Assembly: GCF_040939455.1 (NCBI RefSeq)
Contig: NC_134122.1
Span: 28,303,501-28,367,500 of the forward strand
DNA: 64,000 nt
From: Microcebus murinus
Taxonomy: Eukaryota > Chordata > Mammalia > Primates > Cheirogaleidae
Direction of reading: 5' to 3'
Shown here: piece after piece, positions 1 to 21,090 of the stretch
Layout of the letters: each line of letters opens with the position of its first letter
Position numbering within the stretch: the stretch's first letter is position 1
Made by a program: the position numbers and the translations under genes
The notes under the pieces: model-generated
Database searches by the model: none
What the model was told of the DNA's origin: nothing
What the model saw: the letters and a program-made list of their open reading frames with translations, nothing else

Positions 1-180
1 ATTTAACTCTCACAACCACTCTAAAAGATAGGCATTATTATTATACCCACTTTATAGATAAAATGAATGTGTCTTACTGAAGATAAGGAACCTGCCTGTG
101 ACCACTCAGCTAGAAAGGCCCAGGCCAGGGCTCAGCCTTCTAAGTCCATCTCTCATTCCCTCTACTACACTGCTTTGCTC
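1..180 (-). repeat. MIR SINE fragment, antisense
   Basis: The stretch reads as the reverse complement of MIR: 'tttaactctcacaacca', then a 'cccactttatagataaaatga' type segment and 'gaccactcagctagaaag'. It is heavily diverged and cut by the window start. Confidence 0.6.
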
Positions 181-215
181 AGTAACCACAGGTACAGAAA
201 AGAATAATAAGTAAC

Positions 216-228
216 ACACACACACACT
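216..228. repeat. (CA)n microsatellite, short
   Basis: A run of about six CA units is visible. It is too short to expect much polymorphism. Confidence 0.6.
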
Positions 229-420
229 CATTGTGTGAAAAATTTAGGGAAAACTCTCTGAAATTTTTACAGGTCTAGAAATAGGGGAAATATTAAATAA
301 TAATATAGCCACTTGCTGGACTACTATAGATAATAAAATGATAAGCATCCACTCTGTGTAGCAAAATTTAAAATGTTAATATGATATTATTTGTTTTTAA
401 GTAGTACACATGATTTCACA

Positions 421-1092
421 TCAGTTATTATGCTGGGCTTCTCCAGGGGCCAAGGAACAAAGTTAGACTCCTTTGTTGGCAAGGGATTTATTGTAAGGAC
501 ATGCAGGCAAGTAGGAAGACAGAGCACAATGGTATCTGCAGCTAAGTCAAGCTATGCAGAGAATAAAACATTGTTTGAGGCCTGAAGGTTATGCAGGCTA
601 TCCCCTCTTTAAGCTGTGCGTCCTTAGTACTAAGTGCCTGGGTTCCCATCTGTGTGCTCTGCCATGGTCCTGTGCCAGCCCCTCACTGTCTTTGTCGCTG
701 TAGCTGTTTGGTTTTATTCTCCACCACAAGTGAGCCTCTGCTTACTCATGACTTCCTTCCACCGCCTCCTGCCTTCTGTCACCTGATGGCTTCTGCTTAC
801 TAATTTCTGCTTGCTCCCCCCCCCCCATTTTCTCTGTGTGTCTCACATTTAAAATCCCCAAGAAAGAGAACCTCATGGCTTCAATTAGTCACTACTGGTC
901 CAGTAATGGGAGCTCTCAGGCCAGGCCACTTCCTAGTTCTACTGGTCAGCATAGGTACTAGCTGTGCTGCCATCACTCCCACACCTGATCCAATCAGCTC
1001 AGGTCCCAAAAGTGATCACATGGTATCAATGTGGCAGCTACTTCCAGCATACCAGCCACCTCTCCAATACAACTATGGTTTTGAACAATATT
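421..1092 (-). repeat. Possible solitary LTR, antisense (unclassified)
   Basis: The minus strand carries an AATAAA signal near 490 followed by a short tail, preceded by several hundred bases without coding pattern, including a 13-base C run at about 816-828. This looks like a degraded LTR read on the minus strand. I cannot name the family, and no clear TG...CA ends or target duplication are certain. Confidence 0.3.
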
Positions 1093-1899
1093 TAAAATAA
1101 CATAAACATATAGTTACTTATATATGAAAACAGATAGGAAAAGGATAAATTAAACCTGTCATAGTTGAGTTAGGGTGAAAGAAATATAATTACTTTTCTC
1201 CATTTTGCAAATTTCCTTTAATGATATTGTAATTGCTTTGTAGTTTTCAAGCATTTTATTTAAAAAGTAAATCCCCCCAAGCAGTAGGAGTCATGCAACC
1301 AAGCTACCAGTTCAGTCTTTCCCATGAACTTGTCTTGGAACAGTAGAGGAAAGTCACAACCATTGAAGTCTGTGGTCACCCTTACACAAAGTGGATCCTT
1401 ATTCCTGCCTTACCCTGCAAAGCAACAGTGAAGGTTGTAATTGTGGTAGTTTGTGAAAGCACCTCGAAGGCAAAAGTGTCTGTTATTACTCTGAAAACTC
1501 CTTTTAAATTGCTATAATAGCATATGCCACATGAGGGAAACACACAATCTTATAACTAGCTTGCTTGTGAAAAGACATCCCTTGTCCACAGGCCAAGTAT
1601 ATGAAAATACCACCCACTCAATTGGCGCACATCTCCAGGGCACTGGGAGAAGCTACCACGGCAGCTTTGTGAAATCAGCCACCCCTGGCTTCACTTTGAT
1701 CTTCCTCTGTCTACACCCTTGTTTCAGTTCCTCTGCCATAGACATACAATTACTAAGTATTATTATTGCTCGATAATAACTATAATTACCACAAGGACTG
1801 CCAGAGATGGAAAAGACAAGAGAAATCAAATTCTCACATGGACTAGTGTCTCAGCTGGAGAGTCTGTGACAGGGAAAGTCTGCACTACCCCACCCCGTC
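1093..1899. other. Upstream flank, no recognisable feature
   Basis: AT-rich single-copy-looking DNA upstream of the ZKSCAN1 CpG island. Short open frames here show no conserved domain, and I see no RNA gene. Confidence 0.5.
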
Positions 1900-2480
1900 C
1901 TTGGTCCCCACATTAACTGGCAACGGCCAAGGGCCGGAACCTCAAAGCTGGAGGATTGACCACGCAAGGACTGGGGCTCCAGCCCGGCGACTCGGGAACC
2001 GAGATGCAAAGTCCTCCCGCGCTCCTAGAGAGGACCCAGAAGTGCAGCGCAGTCCCGGAAGGCGAGAGGCTGACACACTTCCGGCCTTTGTGACTCATTG
2101 TGTCTTTCGAGGCGTCGGAGGGCCTAGGTTGGTGTGCGGTGCCCTTCGGCCGGCCTGAGCCCCAGAGTCAGCTCCCCTTTCTCGCCCAGCGCCCCCAGGC
2201 CGCTCCCCGGGCTCACGGTGAGACTTGGGGCCGGCCTCTGGGGTGGGCGGGCGGCGCCGCTGGGGTGTGTGCGTGAGGGTGGGCGCTGCAGCTGTGGCCC
2301 TGGCGGAGTGCGAAGAGTGTCGGTGCCCCTGCTTCCTTCCCAGGCCCAGCCGTTGGCAGCGCTGTCTCCCGGGGAGACGTCCCCGCCCCACCCCCGGGTC
2401 CAGGCGAGGAGGGGGCGAGGGTTTCAGTGGCCCGGGGTGCTTGGAGACCTGGGGAGAAGTCGTCGCCTGCAGTGTCGTCA
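1900..2480 (+). promoter_or_regulatory. ZKSCAN1: CpG-island promoter of ZKSCAN1
   Basis: G+C and CpG density rise sharply against the AT-rich flanks. Candidate sites are a CCGGAA ETS core near 2055, the opposite-strand TTCCGG near 2080, and an AP-1-like TGACTCAT at 2091-2098. There is no TATA box. The short frames inside the island on both strands come from high G+C content and show no conserved protein. TTCCGG-containing, TATA-less islands are usual for zinc-finger genes. Confidence 0.8.
2100..2217 (+). other. ZKSCAN1: ZKSCAN1 noncoding exon 1 (approximate 5' end)
   Basis: A strong donor, CTCACG|GTGAGA, falls at 2217/2218 inside the CpG island. The transcription start is not determinable by eye, so the left boundary is a guess just downstream of the TTCCGG and AP-1-like sites. 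The exon would carry only 5' leader. Confidence 0.5.
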
Positions 2481-4139
2481 TCGTGGTTTGACGTTTCTGA
2501 GAAAGGGGTCACGAGCAAACCGATCCCTCTCTGATTTTTCTGCTCTCCTGCCATCGCCATTTGCATTGATTCCAGTGAGAGAGGTTTTTTTTTCTGGGTC
2601 CTTCAGGACCTGGAGGTGAAAAATGCGGAAGGCCGAGAGATGGACACATTTTGAGGTGCCGCATACGTTTCCAGATCACCTGCTTTTCTTCACCTCACCC
2701 CCACTTATGAACAGTGATTGAAGAGTACTTGAAGCCTAGTCATAGTGGATAAAGAAGTGAATTGGATCGAGTAGAAATTATTATATACACCTCTCTCTTT
2801 TTGCTTTGTGGAATGCTATAAAGGCCATTTTAAAATGAGCTGTCTGGGAGATTAGGTGGATTTTTCAGTTCTGAGTAGTTACTCTGCTTGACTTGGAATG
2901 GGTGAGGAGTGCAGGGAATTTGTAGAAATAGCAGTGGGCCATTAGGAGAGTGACCTTGGATAAGACAAGATGCCAACTCTCAATTTTGTATCAATACAAT
3001 TAACTAGATTTTCTCCAAAGGCCCTTCCAATTTTGAAATGATTTGATTAAAGTCAGTGTAATTGAAAAACTCAACTACAGTTTAGCCTGACACTCCCCCT
3101 TCCCCCTCCCTCTCCTGCTGTGCCTCCGGTACACAATAAGATACTTTCATTATAGAGAGTGGCTGTTCCATGGCCTGGGACCAAAGAAAGCATTTATTGT
3201 ACGGGCCAGTGCTAGGCGGATTGGAGGCGGTCAATAAATACTTGTTGAATTGAATTGTGGCGGATTCATTGTAACCACATCAACGAAGCACTGTTAGTGT
3301 ATATGCTGGCCAGATGTGGAGAAATAGCTTTATTACATAGAGAACTATAATGAAGATTTGCCCCAGAATGTTTCTCCAGGTTTGTATCCTCTCTGAATTA
3401 TTATGCAAGATTCTTGTTCATTATGTCAGGCAGTTTTCACCATCTTAGAATACCAACAGGGAAGCTAGCTACTTAATACTGTAGTCTTGCTGATTATATC
3501 TGATCTGAGCATTTATTAATGACATTTTTCTAATGTTTTATGTTACATCTAAATACAGATTAGTGGTATGTTAAGTCTTTTCATTCTGTAGTACAAATAT
3601 TTGAGTAGCTACCTGTCTTTTAAGGTAGTTTTTTCATATTACAACATTTTATAGCTCTGTTAAAAAATGATGGTAGAGGGGCAATTTATTTAAACTTGCA
3701 AGACTGCCCTGGAAAAAATACTGGGCTGTTGAGAAAACAACCTTTGAAATATACTGAGCTTGTAACTTCAAGCCTTTTCTCTAAGAAAATCGTTTTATAA
3801 TTATCCTTGGTGAGAACTGAAGTTATCCCATGGTTGCTGGGGGTATTCTCATCTAAAGTGGATGGTATGTCAGAATGTTTTTCAGCTCAGAGCAACCTCA
3901 GAGGTAGTTTATTACTATTTGGAACTCTCAACCTCTTGACTGATAAGAATACTGAGTCCAGGAGAAGGTAAATAACTCACTCAGGATATGTTAACTTATT
4001 TGTGGGAAGCTAGAATTCAGTCGTTCTAGCCTATGCTACTTTCACTATTACAGGATTTCCCCCATTGCTTGCAATCTTCTATAAGCAGGCTGAAAATTAG
4101 AATGTACAGGTACATCTCTGAATATTATTGAAAAAAATC

Positions 4140-4335
4140 AAACATTTCTCTGGCAATAACTAAATGCCAGAGACTGTTTTAAGTGCTTGATATATGTTAA
4201 GCCATTTAATCCTCACAACTCTGTGAGGCAAATACTATTTCTTATTTCCATTATACAAATGAGGAAACTGATGCATAGAGAGGTTAACTTGCATAAGGTC
4301 ATCAACTAGTAAGTGGTGGAGCAGCTTTAATGCTA
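4140..4335 (-). repeat. MIR SINE, antisense
   Basis: Typical reverse-complement MIR order: 'gccatttaatcctcacaa', 'gaggaaactgatgcatag', then 'gaggttaacttgcataaggtc'. Confidence 0.8.
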
Positions 4336-5162
4336 ACATGAAACTCTTCCAAATAGCTGGTGGAACAAATTCGAGGACAAGATTGAATGCAGAATGAATG
4401 GACAGAAAACAGTAACATTGTAAATTCAGCCAATTATTTTTTAAAGACTAATGCTTGCAAGCAATCGTGCTAAGTGATCTAAGACATTCAAAGAAGCATA
4501 CCTTTAACAATAGTTGAGGAAGAAAACAAGAAAAATTAAGTTACAGAGTAAGAAACATCATAAGAAATTACATAGTAAAAGCTTTATGAAGATCATTGGG
4601 GCCTTAAGAGGCTGGAGAGATTTGTGTGCTCAGATCATCTGGGAAAACTAGAATAAAACCCAGCCCTTTCACTGCTGTTGTGGTTCTTCTCTAGCTTAGA
4701 GGAGGAACAGAAAAATATTGAGTGCAGGGGAACGGGACCTGTCCCAATAGGGGGCAGAGGGAATGTGCCTATTATGCCCTTATCTTGGTCCTTTGGGCTC
4801 ACTTCCTCCTAAGAGTCCCTTTCTGTTGATTCTCACTGACCCAAACAGTATCCTGCTCCCTAGCTGAGACAGGATGGCTGGGCTAGCTACCATACTAGTC
4901 CTACTCAATTATCCTGTTGAAGCACCTACCTGATAATGTAGACAGTCCCCATTGCATCTCCTGCTGTGTCTCCTCCCTTTTCCTGGAGGGCTTCAGTCAC
5001 ATAGTGACCCTCTGGTAAAAAGAGTGGATGTAGAAGAGGCCCATTCCGGAGTGGTCATTCTTCATAGTCACTTTCATGAAGAGCTTCATTTTAGGAAGAA
5101 TCGGTGTGTACATAGAAGCCCCTTCTTACCGCACATGTTGGGTACAGGATAAATTTGGTATA

Positions 5163-5395
5163 ATGACTAAAGAACTTGAGCTGAAGAGTCACAGACTTAA
5201 TTTCAAATCCTGGCTGTACCATTTACTTGCTGTGTGACCTTGGGTAAGTTATTTAATGGCAATAAACCTCAGTTCTTTCATTATAAAGAGAGAGGATAAT
5301 AGCTACGTGCTAAGATAGTTGTGCGGTCAAGTGAAATGCTTAATATAATACCTGGTACCTGGAAAGCACTCAATAAATGTTGGTTCTTACTATTA
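5163..5395 (+). repeat. MIR SINE, sense
   Basis: Contains the MIR core 'tgctgtgtgaccttgggta' and the 3' portion 'gcactcaataaatgttgg'. Nearly full length. Confidence 0.85.
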
Positions 5396-5984
5396 TATCC
5401 ATTAGAGAGTTCTTGGACACCAATAAGAGGCAAGTGCGATCTTAGCTTAGCTTTGAAGGATAATAGGATTTGAAGAGGCAGGAATAGAGAGGAAATCTGA
5501 GACATTGAATATAATTTGAGGAAAGGATGGCAGTCAAGATATGAGGCATATGTAGGAAATACTGATTAGACTCCTTTTGCTGAATGGAGAAGGTTCATAG
5601 TGGGGATTGATGGGAAATGTAGCTTGAGGAGAAATTGGGACCAAGCACTGGAGGGTATTGACTGCATAGCTGTAGAGTTTTAGACAGAATAATCTTAAAG
5701 TGAGCTATAGGATGGATTGTGGGAGGGTAGGGAGAAACCAAGGAGAGGAATCTGGACTTCATGGGATTAGATCAAAAAATAAGTATGAGCAAAGAATTAC
5801 TTCTCCCTGGTACTTGGAGACTGAATGCATATAAGGAGGAAGGAATCAAAGAAGAGGGGGTTTTGAGCCTGTGTAATAGAGTTATTAGGAAAATATCCAA
5901 ATTTGAAGGCCACAAAAGGATGGCAGGGGGAGCTAGAATAGTTTGGATAGTCCCTAATATCTGTTCAGTTTAACAGAGTTCAAT

Positions 5985-6170
5985 TGCCAGGTTCTTTAAA
6001 AGTACAAAGATAACACAAAGAAGACAAGAACCTCTGTCCTTGGGGAGCTTAAAATTTAGTTGGCAAGTAGGACGGGAACTGCAACCCAAATAATGATACT
6101 AGAAGGAGACCATAAGTGCCATAAGATAGGAACAAAGATAGTACTAAGGAGGTTCAAAGAAGGAAGATAT
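5985..6170. repeat. L2-like fragment
   Basis: 'cctctgtccttggggagctt' and the following words match the 3' part of L2 as I recall it. Diverged, and boundaries are approximate. Confidence 0.4.
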
Positions 6171-7154
6171 GTTATTTAATTTGGGATGTCAGGAGGGATT
6201 TGTGCATCTCAAAGGGTGAATAACAATTTGACCAAAAGAGTTGATATGGTGGGAAAGCAAAGAGGTGAAGATGAAAACTCATGGCCCATGCTTGGGGAAC
6301 ACTCATGGGCCAGATAGGCTGAAATAGGAGAGAGCACTACTAAAAAAATTGGTGGGAAGTCAGACTGGAAAAGTAGATGGGAGTGTGTGATTGAAGGCTT
6401 AGGAATGTCATCAGGGGTTCACTGACAGTAAGTGGGGTAGGAGGGCATGACTGGAAGCACGCTTTTGCAATACTGCACTGACATTGGTCTGTTGTGTGTA
6501 TTGGAACAGGGAGAAATTGGAACTACAGAAGCTATATGGGGCTTATGGCGCTAGTCTAGGCAGGAGATAGAGAACCTGAATTAGGGTGGTGGGAAGTAAG
6601 GGTGAGAAGCATAACAGGAAAAGATACAGTCTTTCTGCTTTTCAGAATGAAAAAGGCTGAGCATAACTGTTTAGCCTCTAGTTGGGAAAAAGCTCACCAG
6701 AGGCCCAATTAGTCCCTGCCTCTTGTTTTCAATGCCCCAGCTCCAGGGAGGCCTCTTCCTGGAGCTCCCTTTTTGGTCCATCAGTTACCTCTCAGGGCTC
6801 CTCTAGCAAGCCCCTTTAGAACATTCTGCTTTGTACTATAAGTATTTGTATGAAGGTCAAAATCATGCTTTTCTTAACAGGACACCTTGCATATTGTAGA
6901 TATGCAGAAAATGTGTAGGAAATGGAATAATTGTAGCTGTAAGGATGTAAGAGTAAAGCTGATCTGAAGTTAAAAAACCAAATATATTTACCCCAGCAAG
7001 GAGGGTGGGGGTATATAACAGGTCTGAAGGAATCCATGGGAAGGGTTAGAAAATAGTTTGCAATAGGACTTTCACTAGTTTAAAGTCATTGGAGAAATGA
7101 TTTAATTCCCAGGTTTTCTTAACATTTTATGTAGAAAGCCTCTTGTGAATATAT

Positions 7155-7481
7155 AATTGTCCCTCAGTATCCACAAAGGGATTGGTTCTAGGACACATAC
7201 ACTGCTACGACCCTGTACCAAAATCCACAGATGCAGAAGTATCTGATATAAAATGGGGTAATAGTTGCATATGACCTACGTATATCTTCCCATGTACTTT
7301 AAATCATCCAGACTACTTATAATACCTAATATAGTATAAATGCTATGTAAGTAATTGTTACACTGTATTTTTCATTTGTATTATTTTTTGTGTTATTTTT
7401 TATTTTCTTGAATATTTTCAGTTCATGGTTGGTTGAATCTGAAGATACAAAACCCACAGATGTGGAGGGGCAGCTCAACTG
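7155..7481. mobile_element. TcMar-Tigger nonautonomous element (MER2-like)
   Basis: The left end reads 'aattgtccctcagtatcc' and the right end 'gaggggcagctcaactg', roughly inverted copies of each other. TA dinucleotides flank both ends, as expected for Tc1/mariner insertions. The interior matches MER2-type sequence ('accaaaatccacagatgc'). About 327 bp, ancient. Confidence 0.7.
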
Positions 7482-8617
7482 TAGTGTTCATTATTATTAT
7501 TATAGATTTATTTTTAAAAGAATTTCTAGTTTTCATTAAGGACAAAAAAATGAGATAGAAAAACTAGTCCTGTGGTAAATCTCAGATTAAAATCATAATC
7601 TTTGTGAGTAAAACAGTCATCTCCAAACTTTTTTGGTTACATTCCTGTCAGTAAAAATAACTATGTTTATTAAAACTACATATGTGTATTATTATACTAT
7701 TCCATCAATATTTTGTGTAGTAAGACAAAAAATAAATTGTGCTATTTTAAGATGATTTTTGTGCTCTTAAGTGTACATGATCCCTTTTCCACCAAAATTA
7801 TTAATGAGGGGTTTTTTTTAGTGAGAGCCATGTAATTAAAAATGTTTTGCTAGTTTAAAACTTTTGGTTTAACTCATTGTGGTAAAGTAATTAAATGGTC
7901 TGTTTCTAAAACTTTAATTTGATGCTTAGTTTTGATGGCCATAAAGGTGAAAAAGATACTTGGCAAAGATTTGTAGATTCAGATGGAAGAGCTACATTGT
8001 CAGTTTTGCTTAGTATTAATAACTCATGACTGGTCCTGTCCACCAACCATGCTAAATTTTTGTTGTTAAAATTCAGAGTATATTTTTATCTTCCATGACT
8101 TTAAATCACTTGTTCTTACAAACTAGTCAGAAGGTAGTGTTTTATATTTTTAACAAAAGGGCTTAAGACCTACTAAGATTCTTCATTTGAAAGATTTTAA
8201 AATAGGTTAGAAAATATTCAAGTTTTTAAAATGTGAACATAGAAGGGTTTTTCCAGGATACTTATTATCATTTTTGGCAGTTAAAGTTACATAACAATGG
8301 AAACATTTCATATATATGTTCAAAACTATTCTTTTATCACATTTTTTTTAAGCAGCTATTTTCTCACTCATTGGTAACTTTGACTTAGATTGACTTCCTA
8401 ATCTAGCTAAGACCTTGCTCTAGAGAGAAGCTTTAGCTCTGCCATTTTCTTGTTCACTTGTGTTGACATCATTGGTATTTCCTCTAATTGAAATTTCTCT
8501 ACAAAAATTTTTAAAACTGTTTATTTCTTTTATGAAGGTGAGATAAATTAAAGGTAGATTTTTAAAATATATCATTTCATATAACTGGTCTCAGATAATA
8601 GTATCTAAAAGTGAGCA

Positions 8618-8728
8618 AGCTGGAGCCGAGGAGTTCGAGGCTGCAGTGAGCTATGATCACACTACCACAGCCTGATCACACTCCAGCCCGGGTGACAGAG
8701 CAAGACCCGTCTTTAAAAAATAAATAAA
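8618..8728 (+). repeat. Alu-type monomer fragment, sense
   Basis: Carries 'gaggctgcagtgagctatga' and 'ccgggtgacagagcaagacc', then an A-rich tail with 'aataaataaa'. A short internal duplication of 'gatcacact' is visible. It is the only Alu-type copy I see in intron 1 and lies about 0.8 kb upstream of the SCAN exon, so it is the left partner of the inverted pair around exons 2 and 3. Confidence 0.75.
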
Positions 8729-9044
8729 GTGAGCAAGCAAGTGAGAGCACCTTGGCAGCCCCAGGGGGTGTGGGTGAAAAGGAGGCTCACTCTTCCCTCA
8801 GGATGTAACAGATACCCTATGTGACATGTGACAGTTCAACATTTAGACAGAGTGAGCATGTTAGTGTCAATTTGTATGTTAAATGTGGCTTAATTTCTCT
8901 CGCTTTTAAAATATAGACGTTCTGATATTTTCTTTCCATATCTCTAGTGGATCATCTTGTACTTTGGAATCCCCAGCTTTAGACTGACCAAGGCACCCAT
9001 AAAAATAGTAAAAATGGCTAGATGATGGATTAGCAAGTTCCAAG

Positions 9045-9235
9045 GCTCAAATTTGACTTGAATATTGACTCCACCAGGTAGCCACTTGCCCCTGAGCAAA
9101 CCTAAGCCTCAATTTATGTCATCTGTGAAATTGCACTAACAGGTCTGTCTACCTGCTAGGGTTGTGGTGAGGTAAAAGAAGATTGAGCACGTACTGCTTT
9201 AAGCTTGGCATGCTGCAGGCATTCAGCTCTCACTG
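9045..9235 (+). repeat. MIR-like fragment, sense
   Basis: 'cttgcccctgagcaaaccta' and the following 'cctcaatttatgtcatctgt' resemble the middle of MIR. Strongly diverged. Confidence 0.45.
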
Positions 9236-9605
9236 GGCTAAGTACTATCAGTGCTGGGTTCATAACCTGCTGTCCACTTGGAGGTCGGTTGCTCTGACTC
9301 CAGGAAAACACCATGAGGGTGGAGTTCGCCAGTTTGAGGTTTCTGTTTGCAAACCTTAATTTATGAAGTGACAGTGAAGACAGTACAGCTCTGCAGTCGT
9401 TTTTTCCACTGTCATTCAGAAGTATTCTCAGTGCCTTGATGTGCAGCCTGGTGTGTAGCGTCAGCAGCACAGGTCACTGTGTACATACTAATAACTTATT
9501 TTTAATACTTCAGGAATAGTACAGGAAGAGCCATCATAAAACATCTAGGCCTGAAAGTCGAGCACAAACCCTGTTTGGATCAAGTCAGTTCCCTGAGCCT
9601 GAAGG

Positions 9606-17913
<8,308 letters not shown>

Positions 17914-18000
17914 AGCAAGAATTTATCATCAAGCCATCTCCCCCTTTTGTTTATAAAATTGTTTCAGAGATGTATGCCCACAGAGGGAAAATAAAACAGC
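17914..18000 (+). other. ZKSCAN1: ZKSCAN1 proximal 3' UTR with polyadenylation signal
   Basis: AATAAA lies at 17990-17995, 77 nt after the stop. This would give a very short 3' UTR; longer isoforms running further are possible and cannot be excluded from sequence alone. Confidence 0.5.
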
Positions 18001-18008
18001 CTCAACAG

Positions 18009-20904
18009 ATTTTTTTTTTTTAATCACATGTAAGGATCCTTAGAGTTACATCAGCAGTGTTCTGCCTTTGTGTAGTCTGCGGGCAGGTAATTCTTCCACA
18101 TGGCCCGTGCAGGGGAAAGCTAGTCATATGGGTAGTCCACATATTTCCACACAAAATAAAAGCACATACATAGGAAAATGTCAAGCTTTTCAGTAATGAG
18201 GATACCTTTAAGGCGCTATTAGACTCTCAGCAATCACAACAAAATTGAAAGGTTGAGATTGGCTCCATGAACATGATACTGAGGTTAAGAAGCTACTTGC
18301 TGCAAATAAGCCCTACTTGGCCAACATCTTATTTCTCAAAGAAGAGGGACAGTTAAAACAAAAACTACATTGGGACATGCTGCTCAAGCTAGTTATATAT
18401 ACAGTAAATTTTATATATGATCACTGGTAGCCTACCAAAGGTATAGAAATCTAGGACTGTGCTAATCAGTATCAAACCAAAGATTTCTGTCTCTTCCCAA
18501 AAGAGAGGGCAAGTGCACCAGTCTACAGTTCCAAAGGTCTTCAACAAATGTAGATGGTTCTATCCTCATCACTGAGATCAATTCTACTGAAATGGCAACA
18601 ATGATTGAAAACATTTCTCTCCCTTCTTGAAATCCCTAAAGCACTATAGCACTCCTAAATGCATTTCTCCACAAGTTAGCACTTGATTGTATACTGTCTT
18701 TTAATCCTTCATTGTTTCATGTATGAAGTTTTTGTCACCCCTTCCCCCAAAAGAGATGCTTCAATTGTCAAGGGATATATTTCTTTCTCTGACAGCACAG
18801 CACTGGACATAGTGCTGAACACGCAAGAGGCACTCACTATGACTGACTTCTAGCAGGACTTTTATATTTATGATAAAGCCCTGTGAATTATGAGTACCTG
18901 AAATATGGTAGCCTGGCCCAACTTTTAAAGAGGACATTCAGAACCGCATGCTAAACCTCTAGGGTCTGAAGCTATTTTTGTCCCAAATATAAATGACAGG
19001 CACTTGTTAGCCACCTGCATAGACTTTTTAAACCTAGATCAGTAAGTAAATACAATGAAATGTCAAAATGACTCTTGTTATCATCTTAAAGAAGAAAAAT
19101 ATGAACACTGACTAAGGTCATTTTTTGATATCTTTCAATGGCAGAAATCTTAGCCAGAATTCTCTTCAGTCAACTGGTGAACAATATGATGACTTGGGCA
19201 CTTTCTGAATCATTTGTAACTTAATAGAATTCAGAAGATGTGATTTTTGTTGCTTTTCAGAAAAGGGAAAGTTGTGGGGAGCATTTTTTCCACACTTTTT
19301 CAGAAACTTTGCAAAAGCATTAGTCATTAGCTGGCGATTACTAAACATATTTTGTTGCTCTGAGTCATTATCCAGCGTACTAAGATATGGTTGGTTATAT
19401 CATTGTCATAGTGCACAGTGTCTTTTCTGTTTCTCATTTCTAAAGACTGAAGTGAGGTTATGAAACTAATCTTTCCCATCATCTGTGCAGGAGGATGCAG
19501 TTGGCTACCTAGAAGCTATTAATGGAGACTATTTCACACATACAGAAGACCCAAGTATCATGGGCTATGTATTAGGTCATCAAGAAGTTGGGTAGAGATG
19601 GCTCTGCTCATGAGAGCATCAAATGATTGTGGACAGCCCTGTAAAAACTTAGAGACATAGACTAGGAACAAACCTGGAGATTATCAGTGTGGCCACCCCA
19701 AAATGGAAGAACCCCAAAAATAGTTTGAGGTTTTCCCTTAAACAGTACTAAAACCATCATCAATTGTTCACTGATCAACAGCTACAGTCCATGAAACAGC
19801 GTGGTTTTAATGCAGAACCAGTGAGGGAGGAAAAAATGTGGCCTCAGCTCCAGACCAAACTAAATTCTGCACAGCAGTCATTCTTTGGCCTCTCTGGCTT
19901 TATTACTTGGACCAAGCACAACTTCCCTATAGCTTCTAAGCAGTTCCATCAGTATTGCCTGGGAAAACTTAAAGTAGTAAGTCAACCAGTCACCAGAATA
20001 TTTCTACCTATCCAACTGAAGAAAAATGGAAGAGATACTCCAGAAGAGTATAGCTAAGTAACTTTCATAGTCAAATGGAGGTAGAAGTGCTTTAAGGATG
20101 TTCTTCAAAGAAGGAGCTGCAGCAGTGGTTGCATAGAAAATTGAGCAAGGACATTTGCCCACTAGAAAGCAACTAAAAGTGGGTTGTGTAACTCAAGGCT
20201 CCATCCCAGCTCTGACTGTTCTTAAGAGGGAAGCAACTTTGGCCAGTTCCACACTGGCCTCTTTTAGCTACAACTACATACTAATATGATTCAGCCATCA
20301 TTTTTGGGTTTTGTTTTTAAATGAAAGTTAAATATGACCTGAGCCCCCACATTCAGTTCCCATTTTATTGGGACATCTTACTGACTATGTTGGATAGCCA
20401 TTGGGGTTGCTTTGGATCTTCAGTAGATGCATTCCTTGAAGCAACTATTTGAAGATGTGTTTTCTGAGGAAAAGAGGCTATGCCTGTTTATTAAAACCAT
20501 TTGCACTGCATTCATTTATCAGATGCTCAGTGCAAAGTGTAATTGGATCATGGTCAAAAATGCTTGCAACATCTAATTAGTGCTCAGGATAGTTACTGGA
20601 AAGTCCTTGACTGGCTGAAGTCTGTTAACAGTTTAAGAACTCTATAGTTAACCATTAACGTGCTAGTTGACCTAGTGGAAGTTTTGAAAGAGTTTTTTAA
20701 AAATATATACCTTACCCTTGCCAGGAAGAAAAGTAAAATTCTTCAAGTTGTGTTTGTTTCTACTCCAGCCTGGCTGGCAAGGCTAAAACCTGAGAATATA
20801 GATATATGAGACATCTCGATATGTAAGGTACTTAATAGTAAAGACATAAAAGTAAAACTGTGCTAAATACGTGTAGAAAGATTGAGATGTTTGATATATG
20901 CAAC
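18009..20904. other. Flank or extended 3' UTR of ZKSCAN1, unassigned
   Basis: Begins with a T run just after the proximal poly(A) signal. Open stretches exist on + at 19764-20057 and on - at 19166-19348, but neither resembles a protein I know and both lack neighbouring support. Could be an alternative long 3' UTR or an old antisense insertion; I cannot decide. Confidence 0.35.
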
Positions 20905-21090
20905 AATTCACATCTTATATACGTCAGAGAATTTATTCCGGAAAGGAACCTCTTGAATGTGATGAATATGGCAAAGCCTTTAATCACATCTCACCCCTTA
21001 GCATCAGAAAGCTTACACTGTAAATAAACTTTATTAATATTATATGTGAGAAGAACTTTCATGTATAGCTTTCATTGCTTCGGACAGAAA
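20905..21090 (+). pseudogene. Decayed C2H2 zinc-finger fragment
   Basis: The text follows the finger/linker pattern: a residual [14 protein letters not shown] segment (now IRQRIYSGKEP), then LECDEYGKAFN with the second Cys changed to Tyr, then SIRKLTL. A further, more worn unit ends with an 'AAGAACTTTC' that matches the GKNF coding position. In-frame stops occur in the second unit, so it is non-coding. Either a remnant of an extra finger block or of a lost neighbouring zinc-finger gene. Confidence 0.65.

Larger units (their letters stand above)
2218..9513 (+). other. ZKSCAN1: ZKSCAN1 intron 1
   Basis: A 7.3-kb intron between the exon 1 donor and the TTCAG acceptor before the SCAN exon. It contains MIR, L2, a Tigger element and one short sense Alu-type monomer (listed separately). 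The rest shows no coding or RNA gene. Small open frames here have no recognisable domain. Confidence 0.65.

Noticed and set aside
1901..2619. Several 60-160 codon frames in the ZKSCAN1 CpG island
   Set aside because: High G+C removes stop codons; overlapping frames on both strands show only Pro/Gly/Arg-rich text.
19166..20057. Possible antisense processed pseudogene downstream of ZKSCAN1
   Set aside because: A T run at 18.01 kb and some open stretches hinted at it, but I could not recognise a parent gene or find a target duplication.
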